Assembly (NCBI RefSeq): GCF_022539315.1
Contig: NC_066319.1
Coordinates: 29,412,093 to 29,476,092, forward strand
Reading direction: 5' to 3'
DNA: 64,000 nucleotides
DNA from: Serinus canaria
Lineage: Eukaryota; Chordata; Aves; Passeriformes; Fringillidae
The first letter of the stretch is position 1. Each line of letters begins with the position of its first letter. The position numbers were made by a program, and so were the translations under genes. The notes under the pieces are model-generated. The model searched no databases, was not told the origin of the DNA, and saw only the letters and a list, made by a program, of their open reading frames with translations. Of this stretch, positions 54,501-64,000 are shown in pieces.

Positions 54501-55851
54501 ATTGTGCATAATCATATAGCAGATCAAAAATAAAGCTGGCAATAAAATCTGATTCCTTTCAACTCCCTCTCCTATATGTTAACCCCGGTGTGCTCCTTCT
54601 ACATAATTTCATCTGTGCAATTGTGCAGAATGATAGCTTTTGGCAAAGTCAATTGCACTGTAAAATGGAAAAAGCAATGAAGGGAATACTTTAAAAGAAA
54701 AAACAAACTGAATTCAAGTGTCATATAACTTTACCTCTTTCACTATACTTCACCACCACATGAAAACAGGAAACATTGCTCTACCATTTCTCATTCCTTT
54801 TCCTCAGCAGTAATAAACATTTTATGCTATAGATGGTCTAAAAAGGAACAGTGTCAGGCCATAAAGTGCATAAACATATATTCTCCAGGTACCTTTAAAA
54901 AAGAACACAAATGGCAGCAGTACTGATGGTAGTTATAATTGCATTTTAACCAGCCATTTTAAACTAAAACAAAGCTGTGTGCCTTCTGAGGATAATTTAT
55001 AACAACCACATGAGCCAAAGCCATCTACCTTCATCATTCTAACAACACGTAACAGTTGAATTTACCCCCTTTTATCAAAAATGATTTTTGCTCAATACTG
55101 TGGAGTGGAAGAATAATTGAAACAAACAGTTGCCAATAAAAACTGAGTTCATGAAGTTTCAGCAAGAGCAAAGAAAGAACATTGCTCTATAAGTTCCCAT
55201 TAGCCATCTTAGTTTCCCAAGTAAGCAACAAGAAAAATTAAAATTCGTGCCAAATCATGTGAAATTCTGACATTTACTTTTTAAGCAGGTATTTGTAAAA
55301 AATAAAGGCTAACATTATAATACCTAATTTTAAAAATCCAAAGCCATGGACTCAGTTCTGGGCATGAAAGTACTTTGTAGGAATGTGCCCCCTGTAGACA
55401 AAGTGACAAGATTATCCTTTGTCTCCTAGAAAAGGAAAAAAGCCCAGAAGTTTCTCTCCTCAATTAGGTGAAAAGACACCTCATAGGACCTTGGAGACTT
55501 CACCTCAAACTTAAGGATAACTAACTGGACAGGAGCCAAAAAGTCCCACCTAAGCAATTTACTAGAAAGAGAAGAGAACAAAGAAACTAATCACTTTTGT
55601 GAGGTGTTTTACCAGGAGCAAGAACCTCTTGCTCTGGCTCATTTTTTCTCTCCAAAGAGCTTGTTATTTTGCCTTTTATTAAAACTTTTCTGTTTCCAAC
55701 ACTGCCACAGAAGCCATCCTGCTGATTTTACACCATCTGAGGTTGCTGAGCTATCTCAGGTGTGATACAAATCTCCAAGAGCTTATAAGACCTGGCTCAA
55801 GGAGACCCTATATCAGTGCTTCTAAGTACAACACGGTATGAAATCTTAACA

Positions 55852-56056
55852 TCATAGAATGGTTTGGGTTGGAAGGGACCTTAAAGATCATTTAGTTCCA
55901 TCTCCTCTGCCATGGGCAGGGAACTTTCTGCTAGATAAGGTTGCTCATCCAACCTGGCTTTGAAAACTTCCAGGGATGGTACATTGCAACTTCTCTGAGC
56001 AACCTGTTCCAGTGCCTCATCACACTCATTTCACAAACTATTTGTTCCTTAAACAG
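55852..56056 (-). mobile_element. CR1 LINE 3' fragment, minus orientation
   Basis: The plus strand starts TCATAGAATGGTTTGGGTTG and runs through GGAAGGGACCTTAAAGATCA, CCATGGGCAGGGAACTTTC and CAACCTGTTCCAGTGCCTCA, the reverse complement of a CR1 3' end. It is among the better preserved copies in the window, so probably younger. It is in the same orientation as RAD51B. Confidence 0.92.
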
Positions 56057-59019
56057 ATAAAGCACACTGAACAAGGTTAGGTACTCCTCTTTAAACCAAA
56101 AAAGATTATGTTTGAAACCAAAAGTTCTGATACAGAACTTCTCACACGCATGCAATTTTCTAATGTTGTTCAGCTCACCATTTAATGAGGATATGAGCAC
56201 CAACATGAATTTTGGTGCAGGGGAAGTGAAACATCTTGAAGAGAACAAGAATTGTTTTGGTTTTTTTTAAATGAAAGTTAGTTTTGGAAGTAATCTTTGT
56301 GACTTAAACAAATTAACTACTGTTTTCTGTGGCTCAAAACAAAGGCAGGTCCACTTAAAGATTCTTGGTTTCATACAGAAGAATAAAGTTAGCACACTGT
56401 TCAATATCTACATTATTCTAAATATTATACTTCTATGGATAATGTTCACAGTATGATTAGCATAAAACACTGGGATCTTTTCATCTTATTGAGTTTATCA
56501 GAAGACTACTGTGTTTCTCCAAGCACCTAGTGAATTACATCTAATAAAATTCTGCAAGTTCAAATGTTCTACTGTGTCTTCTAATCAGTCACATTGTTCT
56601 AACTTTCATGCTGTTACCTAGAGCAATACACAAACTTCCTGGAACAAGCAGCAGCCCTGACTGAAAGGAGAACTACATTATTACTTAAAACCTGAGCAAA
56701 CAGATGGCCAGGAGTTCAGTGTGATTATGTAGATACAGGAAGATACTTCTATTAGCAGCTGGAAAGGTAGTCAAGTTCACCTATATACATAAACCCAAAA
56801 TATGCTTAAAATTTGAGTGACATAACACTGTACATAAATACCAGCAGCTTAACAGAAAAGGACACATACTTTTCTATGGAATTCTCACCACTAGAAACAG
56901 TCTGAATCACATCTGGCCTGAATATGGCTAGTTAAATTCCGGAAACTCAGTTCCAAAATATTTTCTTCTGATAACATTAACTCATTTAATTTCCCACTTA
57001 ACATTTAACTCCATTAAAGAAACACATGATTCCATGTGGTGTAACTTGTAAGAGATTTCTCTTTCTAGAAAACTTCAAAGCAGAACCAATTCTCTAAGTT
57101 TTGCAAGTAAAGTTTCTTTTATTCTAGTTTTAAATAACCTGTAAAGATAATTCAATTACAGTTTCTGTAACACTGGTATTAAACAATTTTTAATAGCTAA
57201 GAATAAAAACCAAGTTTGCTTTTCAGTAGCTTTACAGTCCCGATATAGACAAAATAACCTGAAAGCCTAAAGTATCCCCATAATTTTGGAAAAGTCATCA
57301 TACAGCGCTGTTACACGATGTAATAACAAATCAACTATGCACTTTTACCAAACTCTATACATATGTAATTCAAAGGGAACTGGCATCTAAACAACGTTTC
57401 TTCAGGAATCTTTTCTTTTGGAATCTGTTTTGCATTCCATAAACTAATATTTTCAAGTATCAGAACAGCAACAGCTGAAGTGCAGAGGAGGTGACAAGCA
57501 ACCATCTATGTGGAAAGAGAATAAAAAGAAGCAAGAATGAGGCCAAATGGGAATACTTGATTATAAACAAAAAGAAAAGTAACAGCTTAAATATTCCCTC
57601 TGTGCCAACAGAACTACTTCAGTTTTGAGACACTTTACTGCAGGAAGATGAGACAATATAAGTAAACACACTTAATGAAAGACAGCAGAAAAGGCACTGC
57701 AGATGTGAAGTAATTTCTCCATATGAAGTGATTTTGAGACAAAAAAAAACTTACTCATCCTAAAAGCAAATATACACTTAGCTAAACATTTGGCTTTCCA
57801 AAGTCAATGAAAATGTTGGGTATAAGTTTAAGGAGCACAGTGACTGTGAAGTACTGAAACTAAAACCTATGAGATCAGTGTGAAAAGAAAATTGACTGTT
57901 ACAGATCTGTTGTCATAAATATTAAGTGTAGTTTTAGTTTTTAAATGGAGCATGTCGATTCTAAATGGGGAAAAATATTACCTGTGGAACCTGTGGGCTT
58001 CTTGAACTACTGTTAATTTATTTAACATAGAAAATAAAAGCATTGGAGAATAATTACATAAGGTTTGTCTTTCATTTGCTCTAAAAAACTACCCATGAGA
58101 GATTAAAGTCTCTCATCCTAAGTTACTTCATATTTTCAGAAAGAACAAATAAAAAACACATCATACTATGATACATTTGCTGGTAACAATAACCTAAATA
58201 TTGATCATAAAGGACTGCAAGTGCTGTAATTTGATTAGCCTCAGGGTTTTAGAAAGCACATTTCATCATCAGTCTCAATTGGACATTTAAAAGAATGCTT
58301 AAAGCAGTTTGGTTTTGCAACCACCGCCTCTGGAGTACTTTTTCACAGAGATGTCTAGCCAGCTTCACTTATTTTCTGAAGTATTAATGACTAGAAAAAT
58401 CAGAGTCTATGAACAACAAATTTTATAAGGTAAATACCTAAATCTCAACAATAATTCTTGTCATATTGGGTTTCAGTTTTAGCTCTTTACTGAAAAGGAG
58501 ACATCTCTCAACTAGCACAAACACTGAATTACTTTCACCAAATACCATCTACCAATAATATACAGCTTCCTGTGAATCTGGAAGAAGAGAAGAAAGAAAA
58601 TCCAAAGCATGTTTTACTTACTTTCTTTTGTGAAAGGCTAAGGAAGTCAGGAAGCTACATAGGAAACATATAGGACTGATTACTGTTGCTTAAATGTGTA
58701 ATCTGGTAGACAGCATCCACACACATTGGAAGAGAAGACATTCAGATCCAAATGCTCTCAACTACAAGGTGATCTATTAACATATAAAAGTAACAAATTT
58801 TTCATATAGATTTCCATATTCACTGAATTTAAAAAAGAAAGGGGATTTTATTTCATTGATAATCAAGCTGTCCTTCTCAATTTCCAGGAATTGCTTTTGA
58901 TCTGACTGCCTAGTTCCAACCAAACCTGGGAGAAAAAAAGTATATTTTGGTTACAACTCTGTGCAGGAAAGGGAAAAAGGGACACTGCTATGTAGTGCCC
59001 CATGGAGACAAAAGCTTCA
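56057..59019. other. Intronic sequence, nothing recognised
   Basis: Strongly AT-rich unique sequence between the minus-strand CR1 and the structured islet. Confidence 0.6.
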
Positions 59020-59167
59020 GAGACTGTTCAGTCATCAGTAGGGCTGCCAGGTCCGCTGTCAATCAGCCATAAGTGAACTAAACCTTGTGCTGCCTCTTGC
59101 CCTGGCATCACCGCAAATGCCTAGAACGGACCTGGGCTTACTGGTAAGTTACAAGAAAAAAAAAAAA
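59020..59167. other. GC-richer structured islet with inverted repeat and A tail
   Basis: A compact segment stands out from AT-rich flanks. CCAGGTCCG at 59047-59055 is the exact reverse complement of CGGACCTGG at 59127-59135, so a 9-bp stem can enclose about 71 nt. Inside, GGCAT (59104-59108) can pair with ATGCC (59117-59121) around an 8-nt loop. On the plus strand the block ends with ACAAG and a 12-A run (59156-59167), which could be a retroposon tail. I cannot match it to a known RNA. It could be a small structured RNA, its retrocopy, a conserved regulatory element, or a decayed exon. Confidence 0.3.
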
Positions 59168-59564
59168 GATCTAAAAAGGCAATCAGGCATCATACTTCAC
59201 TTTTTGAGAAACAACTTAAGCTTTACTAATGTCCATAAATGAAAAAATCCATCAACTTTGTTTTCTTTGTACTTTACAAACAACAACAAAAAGAAGCAAA
59301 AAACCTCCAACAACAAAAAATTAGGTCAAGCAAAAAATGACAATCACAAACCATGTTCACTAGCTTCATTCAGTGGCTAAGATGGTACCATTCAATTAAT
59401 ATGCTTCTTACTTTTTTCTCATCTCGAGACATGGATTAAGTCTTCATTTACTGTAATTGTTTTAAATTTTACACTGAGGATGGCAACTGCTACTTTCCAA
59501 GGAGCATCTATATATTGTCCTGGACTCAGTACAAATTCCTTGTTATTAGTAATGACCCTATCCT

Positions 59565-59640
59565 CACAGTATCCTCTCACTGAACAGCTCTGCCCCATTT
59601 TACAACCTGAAAATAGAGGTGCAGAGAAGCTAATGAACAA
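59565..59640 (+). repeat. MIR-like fragment
   Basis: CTGCCCCATTTTACAACCTG then AAAATAGAGGTGCAGAGAAG and CTAATGAAC match the MIR segment around its CCATTTTACAGATGAGG-type core. This explains an accidental 74-codon open frame on the other strand. Confidence 0.5.
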
Positions 59641-61954
59641 CAACCATCAGTTTTGGTATAACCAAGATCAACTTTTTTTCCAAATACTTCATACCATATA
59701 GAGAGAGCTACCTGGGTTTGAAATAACTCCCCTGAGTTTAGTAGAAACTATGAGCCCTAGACACTTTTGCACGTCCAACTCAATAACCTGACACCACAAA
59801 CATAATTATAAACAGTTAGAGAGTTTATAATGCCAACATAAATAACTGCATTAAAATCCTTTTAACTTCACTGTAACATGGTAGCACAGGTTCCAATCTT
59901 AACCCTATTTGAACCCATTTCCCTTTTAGGAAATGGGGGTGGAATGCCCACTTAAATATACTCATGATAAGTAGCTATTTATGTTTAGTAATGCATTCCA
60001 ATGATCAATTAGTCCAGTAAGAACACGCTCCTTATTTGAAGTCTGACCTTGCTTAATTCAGCTTCCAACCACAGAACTGCGGTACACCTGTGTCAGCCAA
60101 AAAGAGCTTTTATCAAATACCTCTCCACTGAGTAGGTGCATATTGACTACTGAAGAAGCCCTTAACATTTCCTTAGCTAAGCTAAACAAAGTAAGCACCT
60201 TATGTCTTCTTCATTAAGGCTGCTCTCCCCATTCATCTTCAAGGTTGTTCTCTGGAAGCTGCTTTTTCACCACCCTCTCTGCACTGCCAACATCAGATGT
60301 ACTGCTCCAATAAGAGTTATGGCTGATAGCTCCTAATTTCCAATTCCCTTGTTCAACTACTCACAGTTTTTCACTAGACCTTTAGTTACAGCCAAAAGGA
60401 TTGATTTCAAGTTCAAATCCTATCAGCCTCAGATTGAATCTCCCTAATTGTTGCCCAATTTAGCATTTAGTTGCACTGATTGTGCCATGAAGAGCTACAT
60501 TCATGTGTCCAGTTTATTAGTGATCTAAATCACCTTGCAACCTTACTAATGTCCTTAGTCCCATATTTATATTTACTATTTTCTAGGTAAGTAAAAACAT
60601 CTGAAATAATGCCAACACAGTTATTTACAGTGAGAACCTCAGATTCTCTGTAAGGGAGGTTATTGCAACACATGGAACAGCAGACTGATTTTGCAGTATG
60701 TACCAACACTTGCAGATGCATAACACACTCCAGCCTGAAATGTCAGAGATTCAAACCCAGCTCAGCTTCACCATTTCTGTGAAGGTGGAGGGCAGGGCAG
60801 GGGCTATCTAAAGGAGAAGAAAATGGAGAAATATAGAAAAATAGCATCTTCTCATAAAATTTCTCCCCTTTCTCAAAGGACTGCAAAATATCAGGGTGTA
60901 CATTATTACACACAATTCTTTCCCTGCTTTAGAAACAATCACTATCAACTTTACTGGGTGCACTGACTGGGATGCTATCTTTTGTACATGAACTTTAAAG
61001 GCATTTAGGCAGGGTTTAATCTTCTCCATTAGAAGTCTTTAGAAGTCACATGGCAGAAGGAAATCCATTCCTCTGAAGTTACATCAGCCAGTTCCACACT
61101 TCTTATTTCTGATGTGATAGTTTCTGTGACCTCAGGAGCATCAGTGACCAGCCTTACTCACATTCCTACCTCAGCTTGCCTCTTACACTGGAGTGGTGAG
61201 TAGGTTACCCATACCAGGAAATACTTTAAAGAGTTGAGTTTCAATGATATCTTTTGAAATTACTCTTTGTAGATCACATGATAAACACACACAAAAACAC
61301 ATATACATAGTTTACATCTTCTAAAGCACTTTTCAATCAGGTCTACCCAGTCCTTGCACTGAGTGTCCATGTCTTCCTTTGTATTTCATGGGCAAATCTA
61401 CAGACAAGGATTTGCTGAGCTGTTACCTTCCCTTCTGCAGGAATTAGCATACATTATCAGCCACAAAAGGAATTCACACTGTTCCAGAGCATAAGCCTTT
61501 TTGAGATTCTATTAACTTCATTAAAAGAAAAAGAGGCAGAAAAAAACTTCACCTACCTAGAGCATGCATTAGGTAGAGTGACAATGCAGTACAATGGAAC
61601 CATCAGGATAAACAATATTTAATGGCAAGAAAATATAGGATTTAAGGGAAAAAAAACAAACCCAAAACCAAAGCACCGAGACAGGTGGAGACTCTAATAA
61701 TTTCTTATTTAAAGTCCCAAATCAACAAATAAAAGTAATTCCTAAGAAATGTTAAAAAAACAATCAAAAACCCATAGAAGAAACACATCAAGCAGAACCA
61801 TTACTATTCTTCTATTTCCCAACTATATTCCAACTGGTACCTACCTAAAGATTCCTGCTAGAATCATTGTCTGGTTTCTTCTTCCTGTCATTCTCTTTCT
61901 TCTCTATTACTTGATATTATAAGGCAAAAACTTAGAAAAGGAGGAAGAACTTAC
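59641..61954. other. Intron immediately downstream of the Walker B exon
   Basis: Starts (minus strand) with the GTAAGT donor. It contains A-rich runs near 61.65 kb. No other feature recognised. Confidence 0.6.
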
Positions 61955-62138
61955 TGGTATTGAGAACTCCTCTGCCAAGTACTTCAACACTGATGCTCCT
62001 CTAGTCAAAAAGTTACTTCTCTCTGCCAGATTGCCCTGAAGTTTTGTATCAAACTCCTTTCTGACAACTGAAGCAACAGAGTCAATTATTACAAGTTTAA
62101 CCTTCTTCAAAATAATTTCTTCTTCCAAAGACATAATC
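61955..62138 (-). CDS. RAD51B: RAD51B internal exon with Walker B motif (exon 7 by human numbering)
   Basis: This is the next RAD51B exon. It encodes IMSLEEEI, then KLVIIDSVASVVRKEF, then LQGNLAERSNFL and LKYLAEEFSIP. The hydrophobic strand ending in Asp (LVIID) is the Walker B motif that coordinates magnesium at the ATP site in RecA/RAD51-fold ATPases. The acceptor is strong: a run of T ending GTTTTAG, next to 62139. The donor is a full consensus GTAAGT directly below 61955. The exon is 184 nt, equal to human exon 7 as I recall it, and ends on a codon boundary after SIP. The preceding exon supplies the first two bases of the shared arginine codon. No stop codon or frameshift interrupts it, so the gene appears intact here. 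The conserved continuation, which in the family includes the loop after SIPV, should be in the next exon to the left and was not found in this window. Confidence 0.95.
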
Positions 62139-63360
62139 CTAAAACAAAAAAAAAAAGTCATGGATAGCATTATTTACACAAAAGAACCATTTTGAGATTT
62201 TTAAAATAAAGATTCCTTTAATAAGCTAAAAGTCAGTCCATCTTTTTCCCTCCCCACACACCACCTCCATTAACATCTGCATGTATTAAAGAGACTGGGA
62301 AAAGAATCTAAGGCTCAGTGGGCCCAAGGCAGGACCTCTCTACAAGAGAGTTTTGGAAGACCTCTGACTAGCAACAATATGCTGTACAACCCCTGAATGG
62401 CAGACAGCAAGTAAAGTGGCATTGAAACTGTGCCTCACTGAGGTCTTCCAGCACTTCAAGGGGACTTGTAAGTAAGAGGGAGAGTGACTTTTTAAAGAGC
62501 AGATAGTGATAGGACTTTAAACTAAAAGAAGAGATTTAGATAAGAATTCAGAAAGAAATACTTTACTCAGTGGGTAGTGAGGCACTGGCACAGGTGCCCA
62601 GAGAAGCTGTTAATGCCCCATTCCTGAAAATGTTCAATGCCAAGTTAGATGGGGCCCTGAACAACCTGACCAAGTGGGTTCTATCCCTGCCTATGGTGGC
62701 AGGTTTGGAACTAGATGATCTTGAAGCTCTCTTCCAACTCAAGCCATTCCATGCTTCTTTAATATGCTACGAGCTGTTCTCTGATAAAGCTGTATTAGAA
62801 GAAAAAACTAATCTGATAATAATTCTCCCACTAACATAAAACACATGATGCTAAAATACAACTTCATTAATTTTCATAACAACATATGTTCACAAATTAA
62901 CATAAAAAAAACCATGACAATACAACACCGCACTCAGGCTGATGACTGCTAAACAACTTCTCCCTCCCACTGCTGGAGGTATCCCCATCCTCCTTGAAGT
63001 AAACTGCTTTGGAGGAACAAACTCCAATTTCATGGAAAATGTAGCTCTTATACTATGGTCTCTCCACAATCCAAGAGAATACCTGTCTCATGAACATTCC
63101 CCTTTAAAGGCTTACAAGAATCAGATTACATAGAAATTGTCTATCAGAAATTAAAAAGCATCAAGTGGATTAGTCACATACTATGAAATTATAAAAGCAA
63201 TGTCAATCTTCCTGTAACAATGTTACTTTGTTGGAGATCATGCTGGTATCCACGTGAAAAGGTCTCAAATTAATTATTCTTCATAAAAATTTGATACAAA
63301 AAAAATTGCTTTAGACAATCCAGTCAAAATTGTCTTTTCTTAAAGTCTAGAAAAGAATAC
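62139..63360 (-). other. RAD51B intron between the two recognised exons
   Basis: This 1,222-bp intron separates the two RAD51B exons. It starts with an unusual GTATTC donor and ends with a long T-rich tract and TTTTAG acceptor. Its middle is occupied by a CR1 LINE fragment in antisense orientation. The rest is AT-rich unique sequence with no recognised feature. Confidence 0.9.
62435..62765 (+). mobile_element. CR1 LINE 3' fragment inside the short RAD51B intron
   Basis: It begins near GTCTTCCAGCACTTCAAGG, passes through CAGATAGTGATAGGACTTTA and GGGTAGTGAGGCACTGGCAC, and ends near CAACTCAAGCCATTCCATG, matching the CR1 3' end over about 330 bp. An 89-codon open frame across it is a relic of this element and not a host gene. 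It is antisense to RAD51B and lies between its two exons. Confidence 0.9.
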
Positions 63361-63480
63361 CTCTTCAGCACACTGCAACAGGTCAGCTCTCTGTACAGGT
63401 GGATGCTACGGGTCATGCAGAGCAGCTTTTCATCTGAGTCATAATAAGCAGGGAATCTGTTTGCTGCTATCTCAATCAAC
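63361..63480 (-). CDS. RAD51B: RAD51B internal exon (exon 6 by human numbering)
   Basis: This is an internal coding exon of RAD51B, a RAD51 paralogue that acts in the nucleus in the BCDX2 complex (RAD51B, RAD51C, RAD51D, XRCC2) during homologous-recombination repair. The translation begins LIEIAANRFPAYYDSDEK and continues through SIHLYRELTC to SVLKR, which matches the RAD51B family in the stretch between Walker A and Walker B. The exon is bounded by an acceptor, a T-rich tract ending AAATAG just above 63480, and by a GT donor (AAGAG then GTATTC) just below 63361. Its length is 120 nt, the same as human exon 6 as I recall it. It begins and ends inside an arginine codon, so it is phase 2 on both sides, and it joins in frame to the next exon at 62138. 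The donor is weak at +4 and +5. Walker A must lie in earlier exons beyond the right edge. Identification rests on recalled family sequence, not on a search. Confidence 0.93.
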
Positions 63481-64000
63481 CTATTTAAAAAAAACAACAA
63501 AAACCAGAAGGCATAATATTGCAAAAAGAATAATGCAAGATAATAAGGCATCAAGTATTCAGAAAGCAAACACAGTAAAGCTCTGAACAATAAGCAGATA
63601 CCAACTAAGACTGGAAATCTTTTTAAAAGGAAAAGCATACTGTATCAGTCAGAGTGAAACAGGGGAAGTCAGAACAGTTAGGTTCTGTTTCCAGTGATGC
63701 TGAGTCAGTGGTACACTAAGGAAAGACATCATCTGTATGTATGCAAAGAAAGGGCATATCTCCTCTAGAAGGAAAGTTTACTTACTGAGTAAGTTCTTCA
63801 AGTTTTATACCAGAGATTCCACTTAATGACCAAGCATTTTCCTATTCTAATTATTTTATGTAAATATTCATTTCATTTAAATAAAACTACTCTCCAACTC
63901 TACTATCTTCCTTTTCACCTTTACCTTGCACTGAAATCAAAGACTGGGCTTTGTGTCACCAAAGAAATCTAACAAGCTGGTTAGAAACAGAAGATCCATT
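63481..64000 (-). other. RAD51B upstream intron, partial
   Basis: This is the 3' part of the intron upstream of the 120-nt RAD51B exon; it continues past the window edge. It has a T-rich run (minus strand) just before the AG acceptor. Nothing else is recognised in it. Confidence 0.85.

Larger units (their letters stand above)
1..61954 (-). other. Large RAD51B intron, partial (intron 7 by human numbering)
   Basis: By inference, everything left of the Walker B exon belongs to one very long intron of RAD51B: the exon ends in a good GTAAGT donor, and I could find no convincing exon encoding the next conserved segment. In human the corresponding intron is several hundred kilobases, so 62 kb without an exon is not surprising. 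Content is AT-rich unique sequence with scattered old repeats, listed separately. If RAD51B transcripts end early in this bird, part of this stretch could instead be intergenic. Confidence 0.75.

Noticed and set aside
55931..56248. 105-codon open frame, minus strand
   Set aside because: Its C-terminal half is CR1 tail; the rest has no support.
59419..59643. 74-codon minus-strand frame considered as a RAD51B exon
   Set aside because: It does not match the expected RAD51B sequence, lacks suitable splice sites, and overlaps a MIR-like repeat.
62570..62839. 89-codon open frame, plus strand, next to RAD51B
   Set aside because: It lies on a CR1 LINE tail and is explained by that repeat.
1..64000. 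tRNA, rRNA, CRISPR array or phage/plasmid module
   Set aside because: No cloverleaf, no spaced identical repeats and no dense coding found; the window is vertebrate intronic DNA.

Overview
The window looks like nuclear DNA from a bird: AT-rich, gene-poor and intron-like. Several fragments have the characteristic 3' end of CR1 (chicken repeat 1) LINEs, there is a solo-LTR-like element of avian retroviral type and an old retroviral integrase remnant, and I see no mammalian Alu or L1 and no bacterial gene organisation. The species cannot be named from the sequence alone; the LTR type makes a neoavian bird (for example a songbird) my best guess.

Only one gene is recognised with confidence. Near the right edge, on the minus strand, two exons encode the middle of RAD51B (RAD51L1), a RAD51 paralogue of homologous recombination. 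They lie at 63361-63480 (120 nt) and 61955-62138 (184 nt), join in frame across a phase-2 intron of 1,222 bp, and the second carries the Walker B strand of the ATPase. By human numbering, from memory, they are exons 6 and 7. The gene runs leftward, so positions 1-61954 are read as part of the next intron, which is several hundred kilobases long in human. No credible next exon was found in it.

The intron holds, left to right: an A28 tract; a 737-bp LTR (2686-3422) with TATA box, poly(A) signal and two strong hairpins; A-rich simple sequence; ancient CORE-SINE/MIR-like fragments (about 5165, 9070, 24155 and 59565); a possible small single-pass membrane micropeptide on the minus strand (6605-6846); a minus-strand promoter-like LTR with three evenly spaced CCAAT boxes (about 24706-25260) beside a second LTR fragment (about 25300-25620); CR1 fragments at 27395, 30800, 52160, 54300 and 55852; a frameshifted integrase remnant (42310-42880); and a compact GC-richer islet with a 9-bp inverted repeat and an A tail (59020-59167). 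Another CR1 copy lies antisense inside the short RAD51B intron.

No operon, CRISPR array, tRNA, rRNA or new multi-gene system is visible. The items most worth a second look are the micropeptide candidate, the structured islet at 59.1 kb, the triple-CCAAT LTR promoter, and the 21-bp-arm AT palindrome at 39.8 kb.
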